This document shows positions 26,762-35,064 of a DNA stretch of 64,000 nucleotides, piece by piece. Below the pieces are notes generated by a model. It did not search any database. It was not told the origin of the DNA and was given only the letters and a program-made list of their open reading frames with translations. Every line of letters begins with the position of its first letter. The stretch's first letter is position 1. The stretch covers positions 47,891 to 111,890 of the forward strand of contig NZ_JABBJJ010000004.1 in assembly GCF_012933655.1 (NCBI RefSeq), read 5' to 3'. This stretch comes from Pyxidicoccus fallax (GTDB lineage: Bacteria; Myxococcota; Myxococcia; Myxococcales; Myxococcaceae). Both the position numbers and the translations under genes were made by a program.

Positions 26762-28693
26762 ATGCGGTACAGGCTCGTCGCGGGAGGAGCCTTGCTCCTG
26801 CTGCTGGCGCTCCTCCTGGCCATCGCGTCCGGCGGCAGGGAGGGGCGAAGGGCCTCCGTGACGACACGGGCCGCGGGCACGGGCCCGGACTCCTCCACGG
26901 CGGCCCTGGAGGCCCACGAGAGCGCCGTGCTGCGCGGATGGGTTCAGGATGCACGGGGCCTGCCCGTGGCGGCCCAGGTGCTCGCCTTCGAGGCCGCGCC
27001 CCCCCTGACGCGGGAGGGCCTGGAGCGGCACATGGTCGCGGAAGCACCGGAGACGCCTCCGCTGGCCACCGCCACCACGGGCCCGGACGGAGCCTTCCTG
27101 CTGCGGGTCCCCGAGGGGCGCTACCACCTGCTGGCCGAGAGGGGAGGGCAGCCCGCCGCGCTCGCCCTGGACGTGCGGCCGGGCCCCTCCGAGGTGCGCC
27201 TGGTGGTGGCGGACGGTGAGCGCCTGACGGGGCAGGTGGTGAGCGTGGCGGGTGGCGTGGCCCGGGCCCGCGTCACCGTGGTGAGCCTGGCGCCCGCGCT
27301 GCGCCTGCGGGAGGTGGAGAGCGACGAGACGGGCGCCTTCGAGGTGGAGGGGCTGTTCCCCCAGGAGCGCTACGGCGTGTGGGCTCGCGCGGCGGGCCAT
27401 GGCCCGCGCGGGGTGCTCGTTCCCGCGTCCCGGCCCGTCACCGTGATGCTGCCCTGCGCGCTGCGCCTGGAGGGCAGGGTGCTGGAGCGCGGAGTCGCCG
27501 CGCCAGGAGCCCGGGTGAGGCCTCGCGGGGGTGGGCCGGAGGCCCGGGCCGACAGCGCCGGCCGCTTCGTGTTGGAGGACATCGACTGCAGCGGGCGCAC
27601 CGAGCTGCTCGCCGAGAGCACCACGGGCGTGGGCGAGTTGGCCATCGAGCCCCTGAGCGAGGACACCTCGGGGCTCGACATCCCGCTGGAGACGGCGGGC
27701 GGGCTCCGCGTCCGGGTGGTGGAGGCGCGCTCGGGCCGGCTGCTCGAGGGCGCGAGCCTCCAGTCCCCGGCCGCGCCGGAGGTCGTCTGGCGCGAGGAGG
27801 ACGTGGGGCATTTCCGGGCCGCGCCGCTGATGCCGGGCCCCCATGCCGTCCTCGTCCGAGCACCGGGCCATGGCGCCGTGCAGCGGGTCCTCGAGGTGGG
27901 CGCGGGCCCCGACACGCAAGTCGAGGTCGAGCTGCCACCGGAGAGCGTGCTCGCGGGCCGCGTCCTCGGACCCGAGGGGCTGGGGATGGAGGGCGCGCGC
28001 ATCCACCTCGTGGGGGCCGGGCGGAGCGGAGCGGAGGAGGTGCTCACGGGCGCGGACGGACGCTTCGAGGTGCGTGGGCTCACGGAGGACACGTACGAGC
28101 TGCGCGTCGAGCGTCAGGGATATCTCCCCGTGACGAGAGAGCTCCGGCTGCCACGCGCCGGGCCGCTGGAGCTCTCCCTGGCGCCCGCGGCGGCGGTGGC
28201 GGTGAAGGTGCTCGGCGCGCGCGGGGAGCCCGTGGAGGACGCGGCCGTGTCCCTTTCCCGAGTGGGCGAGACGGTGCGGGAGGAAGGCACGGACACCCGG
28301 GGTGGCGTCCACTTCGGGGGGCTCGTTCCGGGCAGCTACCTCGCGAGGGCGCGCGCCCAGGGCTACCTCCCGTCCGAGCCCGTCCCGGTGGAGGCGTGGG
28401 ACGAGGAGGCCGCGCCCGTCACGCTGGTCCTGCGAGAGGGCCTCGCGCTGTCCGGCCGCGTCCGGGACGCGCGGGGCGCGCCGGTGGGCGAGGCGGAAGT
28501 CGTCCTCATGGGAGTCGGAATGAGCGTGAGCAGCACGCGCACGGATGCCCAGGGTCGCTTCACCCTGTCGGGCCTCGCGCCAGGACGCGGCCAGCTCCGG
28601 GTGGAGAAGCTCGGCCACCCGCTGCGGGAGGCGGAGGTGGAGGTGCCCGCGTCGAACCTGGAGCTGGTGCTGGAGAGCCCCCGCTCCGAGTGA
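26762..28693 (+). CDS. Surface protein with multiple carboxypeptidase-regulatory-like (CarbopepD_reg) repeats
   Basis: AAGGAGG 8 bases before the ATG at 26762 decides the start over a Met 33 bases upstream. The 643-residue product has an N-terminal membrane anchor or signal (LLLLLALLLAIASGG). The rest consists of about six beta-sandwich units of the 'G.V.d..G.pv..A.V....' type (for example VLRGWVQDARGLPVAAQVLAF and LSGRVRDARGAPVGEAEVVL) with TGAFEVEGL- or DGRFEVRGL-like turns. These transthyretin-like domains are common in myxobacterial surface proteins. No catalytic motif is present; a structural or adhesive role is likely. Confidence 0.82.
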   Translation: MRYRLVAGGALLLLLALLLAIASGGREGRRASVTTRAAGTGPDSSTAALEAHESAVLRGWVQDARGLPVAAQVLAFEAAPPLTREGLERHMVAEAPETPPLATATTGPDGAFLLRVPEGRYHLLAERGGQPAALALDVRPGPSEVRLVVADGERLTGQVVSVAGGVARARVTVVSLAPALRLREVESDETGAFEVEGLFPQERYGVWARAAGHGPRGVLVPASRPVTVMLPCALRLEGRVLERGVAAPGARVRPRGGGPEARADSAGRFVLEDIDCSGRTELLAESTTGVGELAIEPLSEDTSGLDIPLETAGGLRVRVVEARSGRLLEGASLQSPAAPEVVWREEDVGHFRAAPLMPGPHAVLVRAPGHGAVQRVLEVGAGPDTQVEVELPPESVLAGRVLGPEGLGMEGARIHLVGAGRSGAEEVLTGADGRFEVRGLTEDTYELRVERQGYLPVTRELRLPRAGPLELSLAPAAAVAVKVLGARGEPVEDAAVSLSRVGETVREEGTDTRGGVHFGGLVPGSYLARARAQGYLPSEPVPVEAWDEEAAPVTLVLREGLALSGRVRDARGAPVGEAEVVLMGVGMSVSSTRTDAQGRFTLSGLAPGRGQLRVEKLGHPLREAEVEVPASNLELVLESPRSE

Positions 28694-28708
28694 GCCCCAG
28701 CGAAGAAG

Positions 28709-28735
28709 CTCCTCCCGGGGAAGCCCTGGGAGGAG
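28709..28735. terminator. Bidirectional hairpin between convergent genes
   Basis: CTCCTCCC (28709-28716) pairs with GGGAGGAG (28728-28735) across 11 bases. It lies between the surface protein stop and the stop of the converging phosphatase gene. Confidence 0.6.
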
Positions 28736-28755
28736 CCGGAGGAGTCGGGCCGTCC

Positions 28756-30048
28756 TCAGTTCTGCAGCTGCGAGCGCCGGAGGGTCTTCGTGGTGACGGT
28801 GACGCCCGCTCCCGTGATGCTCGAGCGCTTCTCGGGGTTCTGGATGACCTTGAGCGTGACGGTGGGGTCCGCCAGCGTGGTGTTGAACTCCATGATGCCG
28901 AAGCTCCACTCGGCGGGCGTGCTGGGCGAGCCGATTCCGGAGGAGATGAGCTCATACAGGGGATAGCCCCCCGCGGGGGTCCGGTCGGTGAGCAGGCTCC
29001 GGTGGATGTCACCCGTCACGAAGAGCACGCCTCCAATCTTGTTGTCGGCGATGAAGTCGAAGAGCGCCTGCTTCTGGGTTCCCCAGCAGGCGTTGCCCAG
29101 GGTGGAGCCATTCACAATCACCTTGAAGGTGGCATTGGAGGCCTTCAGCTCGGTCTTCAGCCAGGTGAACTGGGTGGCGCCGTACATCTGCGGCGTATGT
29201 CCCGCGGGCGGGTTCTTCGGGCAGTCGCGGCCCCAGCGGTCATCCATCATGAAGAACTGCACGCCACCCCAGTTGAACGTGTGGTTGATGCCGTCGCCCG
29301 CGAACGGGGGGTGGGGATAGAGGTCCGCGTACGCCTCGCGGGCCACGGCCTTCTGGGCGAAGGTGCCATCCTCGTCGTTCGGGCCGTAGTCGTGGTCATC
29401 CCAGACGGCGAACGTCGGGAAGGCGCGGAAGACGTTGGCGAACTCCGGCACGGCGCGCTGCTGGAAGTACTTGAACCAGTAGTGGTCCTTCGACGGAGGG
29501 TTCTCCGTCGTGTACATGTTGTCACCGATGAGCAGCTGGATGTTGGGCTCTCCCGTGTTGAGCTGCTCGTGCATGATGTTCCACGACGGCTGACTCGGCG
29601 CATTCGCGCCGTTCATGCAGGACGCGACGCCGACCTTGAAGCGCGCCGGCCCCGCGGGCTCGGTCTTGAAGTAGAAGCCGCCGCGCTCGCCCGTGAAGCC
29701 CGCGGCGAAGATTCCATAGTGGTAGCGGGTGTTGGACTTCAGTCCGTCGAGGGCGCCCTTCCAGGAGCGGAAGCCCCCTCCGGTTCCCGCCGACGTCATC
29801 TGCACCGTGGCCACCCAGCACGTCTCGCAGGCGTCCGCCTCCCGGGCGCGCAGGGTCAGCGTCTCACCGGCGGCATCCCCGAAGGACTCCGAGGTGCCCA
29901 CCCAGATGCTGGCGCCGGTCGTCCAGGCACGGCCCACGAAGGGGACGCGCACGAGCGGGGCGGCGTAGGCATGCGCGACACTGGGGACCACCAGGCCGAT
30001 GGCGACGAACATCCCCAGCAGCACGCCGGGTACGGAACTCCGTGTCAT
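28756..30048 (-). CDS. PhoD-like (alkaline phosphatase D family) metallophosphoesterase
   Basis: The ATG at 30048 has AGGAG upstream. The 430-residue product carries a signal peptide (LLGMFVAIGLVVPSVAHA) and an N-terminal beta domain (RAWTTGASIWVGTSE). The catalytic domain shows VGVASCM, the metal motif LLIGDNMY, FAVWDDHDYGPND with the DDHDYG typical of PhoD enzymes, and FVTGDIHRSLL. It probably hydrolyses phosphodiesters or monoesters in the periplasm or outside. Typical PhoD proteins are 450-580 residues, so this is at the short end. The 520 bases before it contain a transposase remnant. Confidence 0.87.
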   Translation of the reverse strand: MTRSSVPGVLLGMFVAIGLVVPSVAHAYAAPLVRVPFVGRAWTTGASIWVGTSESFGDAAGETLTLRAREADACETCWVATVQMTSAGTGGGFRSWKGALDGLKSNTRYHYGIFAAGFTGERGGFYFKTEPAGPARFKVGVASCMNGANAPSQPSWNIMHEQLNTGEPNIQLLIGDNMYTTENPPSKDHYWFKYFQQRAVPEFANVFRAFPTFAVWDDHDYGPNDEDGTFAQKAVAREAYADLYPHPPFAGDGINHTFNWGGVQFFMMDDRWGRDCPKNPPAGHTPQMYGATQFTWLKTELKASNATFKVIVNGSTLGNACWGTQKQALFDFIADNKIGGVLFVTGDIHRSLLTDRTPAGGYPLYELISSGIGSPSTPAEWSFGIMEFNTTLADPTVTLKVIQNPEKRSSITGAGVTVTTKTLRRSQLQN

Positions 30049-30568
30049 TGTCTTCTCCTCTGGCACCGCCAGGCGTGCCGTCTCGAAGGGAGGTCTTCTC
30101 CCGCTCAAGAGAGGGTCCACACCCGCCTGCCGTCTTGAAAAAAGAGAGGTGCTTCAGCTCCTCACCCGGTTCTCCGGTGGAGCCGAGCTCGGCTCCACGA
30201 GGTCCTGGATGAGCCGGAGCGCGGTGCGCTCTGGGGTGGCCCGAAGCGCTGCAGCCCGCTGCGCGGGCCGAGAGGGGAGTCCCAGGTGCTCCAGAATGGC
30301 GCTCACCCCAGCGGATGCCGTCAGAGACGCCAGCACCCTCCTGTGACCTCCACAGCGTCTGCCTCGCGTGCGGCATCTGGAGTCAACCCGCCGGCATCCG
30401 CTCGCCTCTCAAGTGGACCCGCCTCTCGCCTCATGTGAGGAGGTGCTCACCGTCAATGCGGCGGTAGGCGGGATGGTAGGAATGATGACGACGTGGTGAA
30501 ATCGCTAATAGACTCTGATTCTTCACGACCTGTTGTTGTCAGGGTCAACGGGTAGGGAGGGACCTCAC
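30049..30568. other. 520-base gap with transposase remnant and two promoter regions
   Basis: Apart from the transposase-like remnant listed separately, I see no gene. The last 100 bases before 30569 are less G+C-rich and probably hold the promoter of the DUF2169 island. An inverted repeat (GGCAC and GTGCC at 30062-30079) lies before the phosphatase gene. Confidence 0.4.
30154..30380 (-). pseudogene. C-terminal remnant of an IS91-like transposase
   Basis: On the minus strand an open stretch reads RCGGHRRVLASLTASAGVSAI, then LEHLGLPSRPAQRAA, and stops at 30154. The 'CGG.RRVLA.LT...AV..ILEHLGLP.RP' tail, preceded by a Cys-rich 'C.R.C' pair, is what I remember as the end of IS91-type transposases in myxobacteria. 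No N-terminal domain, catalytic tyrosine or element end is visible. It abuts the left border of the effector island, suggesting past mobile-element activity there. Confidence 0.45.
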
Positions 30569-31621
30569 ATGACCCGGCCAATGGCAGGGTTGGTGCGCAA
30601 GGGCTTCGTCAACCTGACTCCCTTTGCCGCCGACATGTTCCTCTTGCAGGACGAGCACGGTGCGGACGTGCTGACGCTGGTCGTCAAAGCCACATTCGTT
30701 CTCCATGCCAGCGGAGTCGTGGAACCTCTCCAGCCCCCGCCTCCAGTCAATCCGGAGCCCGCCTTCCATGGCACACCTGGCTCATCCAGCTTGAAGTACG
30801 AGTCGGAAGCAGTCTTCACCAAGACGGCCACGGATGTTGTGTTGCTGGGGCATGCCCACTCGCCCGGAGGCCGTGCAACGGAGGTCACGGTCTCCTTGAG
30901 GATCGGCTCCCTGACGAAGCGAGTGCTCGTTCTGGGAAGCCGGGTGTGGTCCCGTATTCTCGGTTCCGCGACCATCAGCCCCCCACTTCCCTTTGAACGA
31001 ATTCCCCTGACATACGAGCGGGCATATGGAGGGTGGGATCGCAGCAATCCAGACTTGCCGGAGGCGGATTTGCGCAACCCCGTGGGCACCGGCTTCATTG
31101 CTCGTCCCTCCCAGGGCAGGTACGACGGACTGCGACTGCCCAACCTCGAGGACCCTCAGCACCGCATCCGCCATCCTTCCGACAAACCTCCTCCCGCCGG
31201 CTTCGGCTTCATCGCATCGCACTGGCAGCCTCGGCTTCAGCTGGCTGGCAGTTACGATCAAGCATGGAAGGAGGAGCGTTTCCCGCTCCTGCCCAGGGAC
31301 TTCGACCTCCGCCACCTCAACGCAGCCCCCACCGACCAGCAGGTCCCTGGCTTCCTCTCAGGTGGGGAACCCGTCGAGATACTCAACGCCTCCGTCAGAG
31401 GCCCGCTCCGGTTCAAACTGCCCACGTACCGCCTGGAAGGCGTCGTCATGCTACACTCATACCGCCGCCACGCGCTCCCCATGCCTCTGGACACGGTGGT
31501 CATCGACACAGACGAGGCGCGCCTGGTCATGGTGTGGCGCTGCTCGGTGCCCATCCACAGGCAGATCCACGAGGTGGTATGGGTCAAGGTACAGCAGCTC
31601 GGGGGAGGTCCAATCCCATGA
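30569..31621 (+). CDS. DUF2169 domain protein (T6SS effector adaptor/chaperone type)
   Basis: The ATG at 30569 follows GGAGGGACCTCAC. The 350-residue protein shows the DUF2169 outline: N-terminal 'N.TPF.AD...' with VLTLVVKATFVL, central IPLTYERAYGGWD and ADLRNPVGTGF, then a late GPLRFKLPTYRLEGVVMLHSYRR. DUF2169 proteins are encoded beside PAAR-like or VgrG-linked effectors and are thought to help load them onto the type VI spike. It opens a five-gene run with overlapping stops and starts, and its stop overlaps the next ATG (ATGA). Confidence 0.88.
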   Translation: MTRPMAGLVRKGFVNLTPFAADMFLLQDEHGADVLTLVVKATFVLHASGVVEPLQPPPPVNPEPAFHGTPGSSSLKYESEAVFTKTATDVVLLGHAHSPGGRATEVTVSLRIGSLTKRVLVLGSRVWSRILGSATISPPLPFERIPLTYERAYGGWDRSNPDLPEADLRNPVGTGFIARPSQGRYDGLRLPNLEDPQHRIRHPSDKPPPAGFGFIASHWQPRLQLAGSYDQAWKEERFPLLPRDFDLRHLNAAPTDQQVPGFLSGGEPVEILNASVRGPLRFKLPTYRLEGVVMLHSYRRHALPMPLDTVVIDTDEARLVMVWRCSVPIHRQIHEVVWVKVQQLGGGPIP

Positions 31622-32715
31622 GGGGAGAGCACCAGGAAGAGGCCGTGCCTCTCACGGGTATCGGCATGATGACCTCGGTGGGCTTTGGCGCCTATCCGGC
31701 ATGCGCCGCCCTCCGAGCGGGTATTGTCCGGATGGTCGAACTGGACGCCTCTCAGAAGGCGGCTGGCCATCCCGATTGGAAGCCACCTCTCGTCGGCAGC
31801 CCCATGAAGGGGCTCACGGATGGGTATTTCGGGCTGGGGCGATGGACTCGAATGGCCGTGGATGCGCTCCGCGATTTGATGGTCAATGCGAGACTGAGCG
31901 GAGCAGAACTCGAGCAGAGCGGCATCTTCCTGGGCCTGCCCGCTGGAACGTGGAGCAGCTCACCGGAGCGTCACCAGCAGTTCGCCACGCGCATCGCCCA
32001 GTGGCTCCAGTTGCCAGGACTGCAGAGTTGCATCCGCTTCTACCCCGAGGGCCATGCGTCCGCCCTCAAGGCATTGCAAGAGGCCGTCGCGCAGATACAT
32101 CAGGGTAGACTCACGCGAGCGGTCATCGGAGGCGTTGACTCGCTGGTGGACCAGGAAAGACTGGCCTCGCTCCTTACCGGGGGCAGGCTCAAGACAGATG
32201 AGAACCCCGTGGGCCTGATTCCTGGAGAGGCCTCTGCATTCTTCCTGGTGGAGTCACCACGGCATGCACGACGCAGGAAGGCCGAAGTGCTTGCCTGGCT
32301 GGAGGCTGCCAGAATCGCCCATGAGCCCGTTTCTCCAGCGTCGAAGCAGCCCTGCAATGGCCTGGGTCTGGGTCAGGCCGTCTCCGCGACCCTCACTGGA
32401 CTGGCGGACCATGGCGCGGCCACGGGGCTCATCATCTGTGACCTGAACGGAGAACTCTACCGGGCGGAGGAGTTTTCCAAGATGGCGCCCCGGTCGCTGC
32501 ACCGTCTCCAGCAATCCTGGCGCCTGTGGCATCCGGCCGATTGCATCGGGGATACCGGTGCTGCCTCCGCCGCCATTTCCGTGTGCGTCGGGGCCAGGGC
32601 GCTCGCCCGCGGCTACGCACGGACCGACGGCGTCCTCGTTTGTGCATCGTCGGATGAGGGCTTGAGGGGCTCGATGTACCTGCGCAGTGCCAGAAAGGAG
32701 GCGGTTCGCTCATGA
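31618..32715 (+). CDS. Degenerate beta-ketoacyl-synthase (thiolase-fold) protein of a T6SS effector module
   Basis: A 365-residue thiolase-fold protein. AVIGGVDSLVDQERLASLL and GLIPGEASAFFLVE are ketosynthase-like, as is the last block CIGDTGAASAAISVCVGARALARG. The catalytic Cys expected in a 'TAC.SG' elbow is not present: residues 142-148 read YPEGHAS at that place. The usual 'HGTGT' His is replaced by a CDLNGELYRAEE segment. It is therefore unlikely to condense acyl chains. Thiolase-like proteins of this kind occur in DUF2169/DUF4150 effector operons, probably as structural or chaperone partners. The start overlaps the previous stop by 4 bases. Confidence 0.8.
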   Translation: MRGEHQEEAVPLTGIGMMTSVGFGAYPACAALRAGIVRMVELDASQKAAGHPDWKPPLVGSPMKGLTDGYFGLGRWTRMAVDALRDLMVNARLSGAELEQSGIFLGLPAGTWSSSPERHQQFATRIAQWLQLPGLQSCIRFYPEGHASALKALQEAVAQIHQGRLTRAVIGGVDSLVDQERLASLLTGGRLKTDENPVGLIPGEASAFFLVESPRHARRRKAEVLAWLEAARIAHEPVSPASKQPCNGLGLGQAVSATLTGLADHGAATGLIICDLNGELYRAEEFSKMAPRSLHRLQQSWRLWHPADCIGDTGAASAAISVCVGARALARGYARTDGVLVCASSDEGLRGSMYLRSARKEAVRS

Positions 32716-33188
32716 GCACCAAGGTGGGTGTCAACAAGCTGACCATCGTTCACAAGGATTCCTCGGGTACCAGCATCGCCTTCCCGGATGTATGCCTGAC
32801 ACCGGGCCCTCCCTCCCCCGTTCCGGTTCCCTATCCCAACATTGCCAAGTCCAGCGACACGGACAAAGGCACCAAGAGCGTGACCTGCGATGGGAATCCT
32901 GTGTGCGTCAAGGGCTCGAACTTCAAGACGAGCACGGGAGACGAAGCAGGCACGAACAAGGGCGTTGCCTCGGGGAAGATCCAGGGCAAGGCGGAGTTCA
33001 TCAACTACTCGTTCGATGTCAAATTCGAAGGCAAGAACGTGGCTCGCGCCTTCGACATGATGCTGCACAATGACAAGAACACTCCACCGGCTCCACTCCT
33101 ACAACCCCCACTGGTGGCCATGGGCCAGTCCGCAAGCCTTGACCCGGAAGAGGTGAAACTCAAGGTGGAGTGGAAAGATGGCAATTAA
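32712..33188 (+). CDS. DUF4150/PAAR-like spike-tip protein
   Basis: A 158-residue protein. The core CLTPGPPSPVPVPYPNIAKSSDTDKGTKSV with repeated Gly/Pro turns and GNPVCVKGSNFKTSTGDEAGTNKG matches the DUF4150 (PAAR-like) domain, which caps the VgrG spike and carries effectors. The C-terminal third (DMMLHNDKNTPPAPLLQPPLV) is the usual end of the domain. No toxin domain is fused; the putative effector is the next gene, whose ATG begins 11 bases before this stop. The ATG overlaps the stop of the ketosynthase-like gene. Confidence 0.88.
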   Translation: MSTKVGVNKLTIVHKDSSGTSIAFPDVCLTPGPPSPVPVPYPNIAKSSDTDKGTKSVTCDGNPVCVKGSNFKTSTGDEAGTNKGVASGKIQGKAEFINYSFDVKFEGKNVARAFDMMLHNDKNTPPAPLLQPPLVAMGQSASLDPEEVKLKVEWKDGN

Positions 33189-34131
33189 TCCCGAGACGGC
33201 GAAGCATGCGGTGTTTATCGTCGACTATGAGAAGTGGACCAGTTCCGGGGCCAGGGAACACCGGATCGTACGCCTGGGCCACAACGCGACCTGGGCAAAA
33301 CTGGCCGAGAAGAGCCGCCTTGAACCCTCCTGGAACAGCATCCCGGAGGGGAAGTCCAAGGGCAAAAAGCCTTTCCCGACCGAGGAAACCCCCGTCAACA
33401 GCGGAACGGGCTCAATGGAGCTCAAATGGAAGGTCTGGGATGACGCCAACAAGCTGACCAACAACGAGGTCGAACTCTACTCGGTCATGCGGGCTGAAAA
33501 GCGATACATTGACGAGGGCTTCAAGAAGCTTGGCTCGAAATACGTGCAGACGCTGACCCGGGGTAGCGCCAGCATTGATGTCGAGAATTGCGGCGTCGAC
33601 AGCTTCTTCTGGCACGAGGGCAAGCAGACTTGCGTCTTCTGCGAATCCAAGTTCACCAGAAGCCCAGCCAAATTCGAGAGCTGGAAGGCGGACAAGCGGC
33701 GCGTCTGGCAGCTCATGGGGCGCTACAAAACCGGGGATGGCAATCGCTGCCGACAGATGAGCTGGTCCTGGATCCGGGACCGCGCCAGGAAGGCCTTGCT
33801 GAGACCCGTGGGTCTCGCGGGGCTCTCCACTGACCAGAAGGCATCTGGCGTCGAGCAGTGCGTGCGGATGCTGCAAGCTGCGAACGACAGGCGTGGAAAA
33901 CGCATGGTCAACATCTTCGGTGCGGCTGAGGTCCCCGTCTACCCAGGCATCTACCTGGTCGTCCTGGGGGAGGCGGGAGCCCCCTCCGTCAACGAGCTCC
34001 CTGTCGAGTGGCCATTTCCAATGGATGACAAGGAGTTCATCGAGCTGGGAGAGGACTTCGACAACTGGTTGCAGTCACAGTCCTCTCATGACGCAGAGCC
34101 AGCTCCTTCCTCCATCATCCTTCCTACCTGA
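33178..34131 (+). CDS. Putative T6SS-type effector, PD-(D/E)XK nuclease-like
   Basis: A 317-residue protein encoded directly after a PAAR-like gene and before an immunity-like gene, the position of a toxin. There is no signal peptide. The centre reads GVDSFFWHEGKQTCVFCESKF: Asp141, a short turn, then Glu156-x-Lys158 at the end of a hydrophobic strand. That spacing is what PD-(D/E)XK nucleases show. Following helices carry RRVWQLMGRYKTG and RCRQMSWSWIRDRARK. The N-terminal 120 residues may mediate loading. G+C is low: 31 of the 60 bases in 33181-33240. The nuclease call is an inference from motif and context; it could be another toxin fold. Confidence 0.6.
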   Translation: MAINPETAKHAVFIVDYEKWTSSGAREHRIVRLGHNATWAKLAEKSRLEPSWNSIPEGKSKGKKPFPTEETPVNSGTGSMELKWKVWDDANKLTNNEVELYSVMRAEKRYIDEGFKKLGSKYVQTLTRGSASIDVENCGVDSFFWHEGKQTCVFCESKFTRSPAKFESWKADKRRVWQLMGRYKTGDGNRCRQMSWSWIRDRARKALLRPVGLAGLSTDQKASGVEQCVRMLQAANDRRGKRMVNIFGAAEVPVYPGIYLVVLGEAGAPSVNELPVEWPFPMDDKEFIELGEDFDNWLQSQSSHDAEPAPSSIILPT

Positions 34132-34143
34132 GACCTCCATTCC

Positions 34144-34923
34144 ATGGTAACGCAAGAACTGCTCAGCGACTCGCTTCTGAGCATCAACGCCACCATTCGC
34201 ATCTTCCTCAAGGAGAACATCACCCGCCCCTACTCAGCCTGTAGGAATCTCGGCGGTTCGCTCTGGTGTCTGGTGGACATGTATCGCAGTCGCGCCATCA
34301 TCCGCTTTCTCCTGGAGGCGGATGTGGAGGGATTCTTCGAGGATCTCCACCGGGAGGCGCTGACGTATCTCACCCTTCTCAAGGCCTACCACCAGGGATT
34401 CAACGTGGACAGAGAGCTCGTCAATGCCGAAACGGCGGGTCCCTTGCTGTGTGCCATGGCAGCAGGGAACTTCAAGCTCGCCCACGAAATCCACACCCTC
34501 ATGCCCAGGCAACTGGACGACCCCGACGGGTTGGAGTTCTTCACCTATACGAGCATGCTTCGCGCGCTGGCGGCCGGCACGGAACAGGACATCGCCACGG
34601 CCTTCCAGTCCTTCCAGGACGCCTGCACCGGCAAGTTCGGATTCGACGGCAAGATTGCCATCATTGGAACTCTGGTGCACAGGGACGCAGCGGCCTTCAA
34701 CCAGGCCCTGCTCGAGTACCTGCAATCATTCGAGGAACTCTCCCCCGAGGAGCAAGAGGAACTGTCCCCAGGGGCTGAGAGCATCGATATCCTGGCGCTG
34801 GCACTCGTGAATGTGGCTCGGCGCCGCGACGTGCCGCTGACCGTCGCTCACCGGATGCTGCCGCCGGAGCTGCTCGAGCCCCGCATCCGAATCCCCCAAG
34901 AGGGCTACCCGGCCTGGCCATGA
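34144..34923 (+). CDS. Imm49-like immunity protein, probable antidote to the preceding effector
   Basis: A 259-residue, all-helical, cytoplasmic protein lying 12 bases after the effector stop. The segments MYRSRAIIRFLLEADVEGFF and HREALTYLTLLKAYHQG, followed by alternating amphipathic helices (GPLLCAMAAGNFKLAHEIH), resemble Imm49-family immunity proteins, recalled by eye. An acidic stretch (SFEELSPEEQEELSPGAES) could contact a basic nuclease. Order and spacing make it the natural neutraliser of the upstream product. It is the last gene of the tightly packed run that starts at 30569. Confidence 0.65.
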   Translation: MVTQELLSDSLLSINATIRIFLKENITRPYSACRNLGGSLWCLVDMYRSRAIIRFLLEADVEGFFEDLHREALTYLTLLKAYHQGFNVDRELVNAETAGPLLCAMAAGNFKLAHEIHTLMPRQLDDPDGLEFFTYTSMLRALAAGTEQDIATAFQSFQDACTGKFGFDGKIAIIGTLVHRDAAAFNQALLEYLQSFEELSPEEQEELSPGAESIDILALALVNVARRRDVPLTVAHRMLPPELLEPRIRIPQEGYPAWP

Positions 34924-35064
34924 GGAAGACGCTTGAGTGGCCGACCCACTGAGAATTGATGCCTTGCCACGCTGTGCGAGGGCACGGCGCGACACGAGGT
35001 CCCCGTCGTGCCTCCCATCACCGCCCCCGTCGCGCCGCCGAGGAGGCCGGGCGAGTATCTGTCC

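Noticed and set aside
28756..30120. The longer start at 30120 for the PhoD-like phosphatase
   Set aside because: The extra 24 residues are Arg-rich and precede the signal peptide; AGGAG lies before the ATG at 30048 instead.
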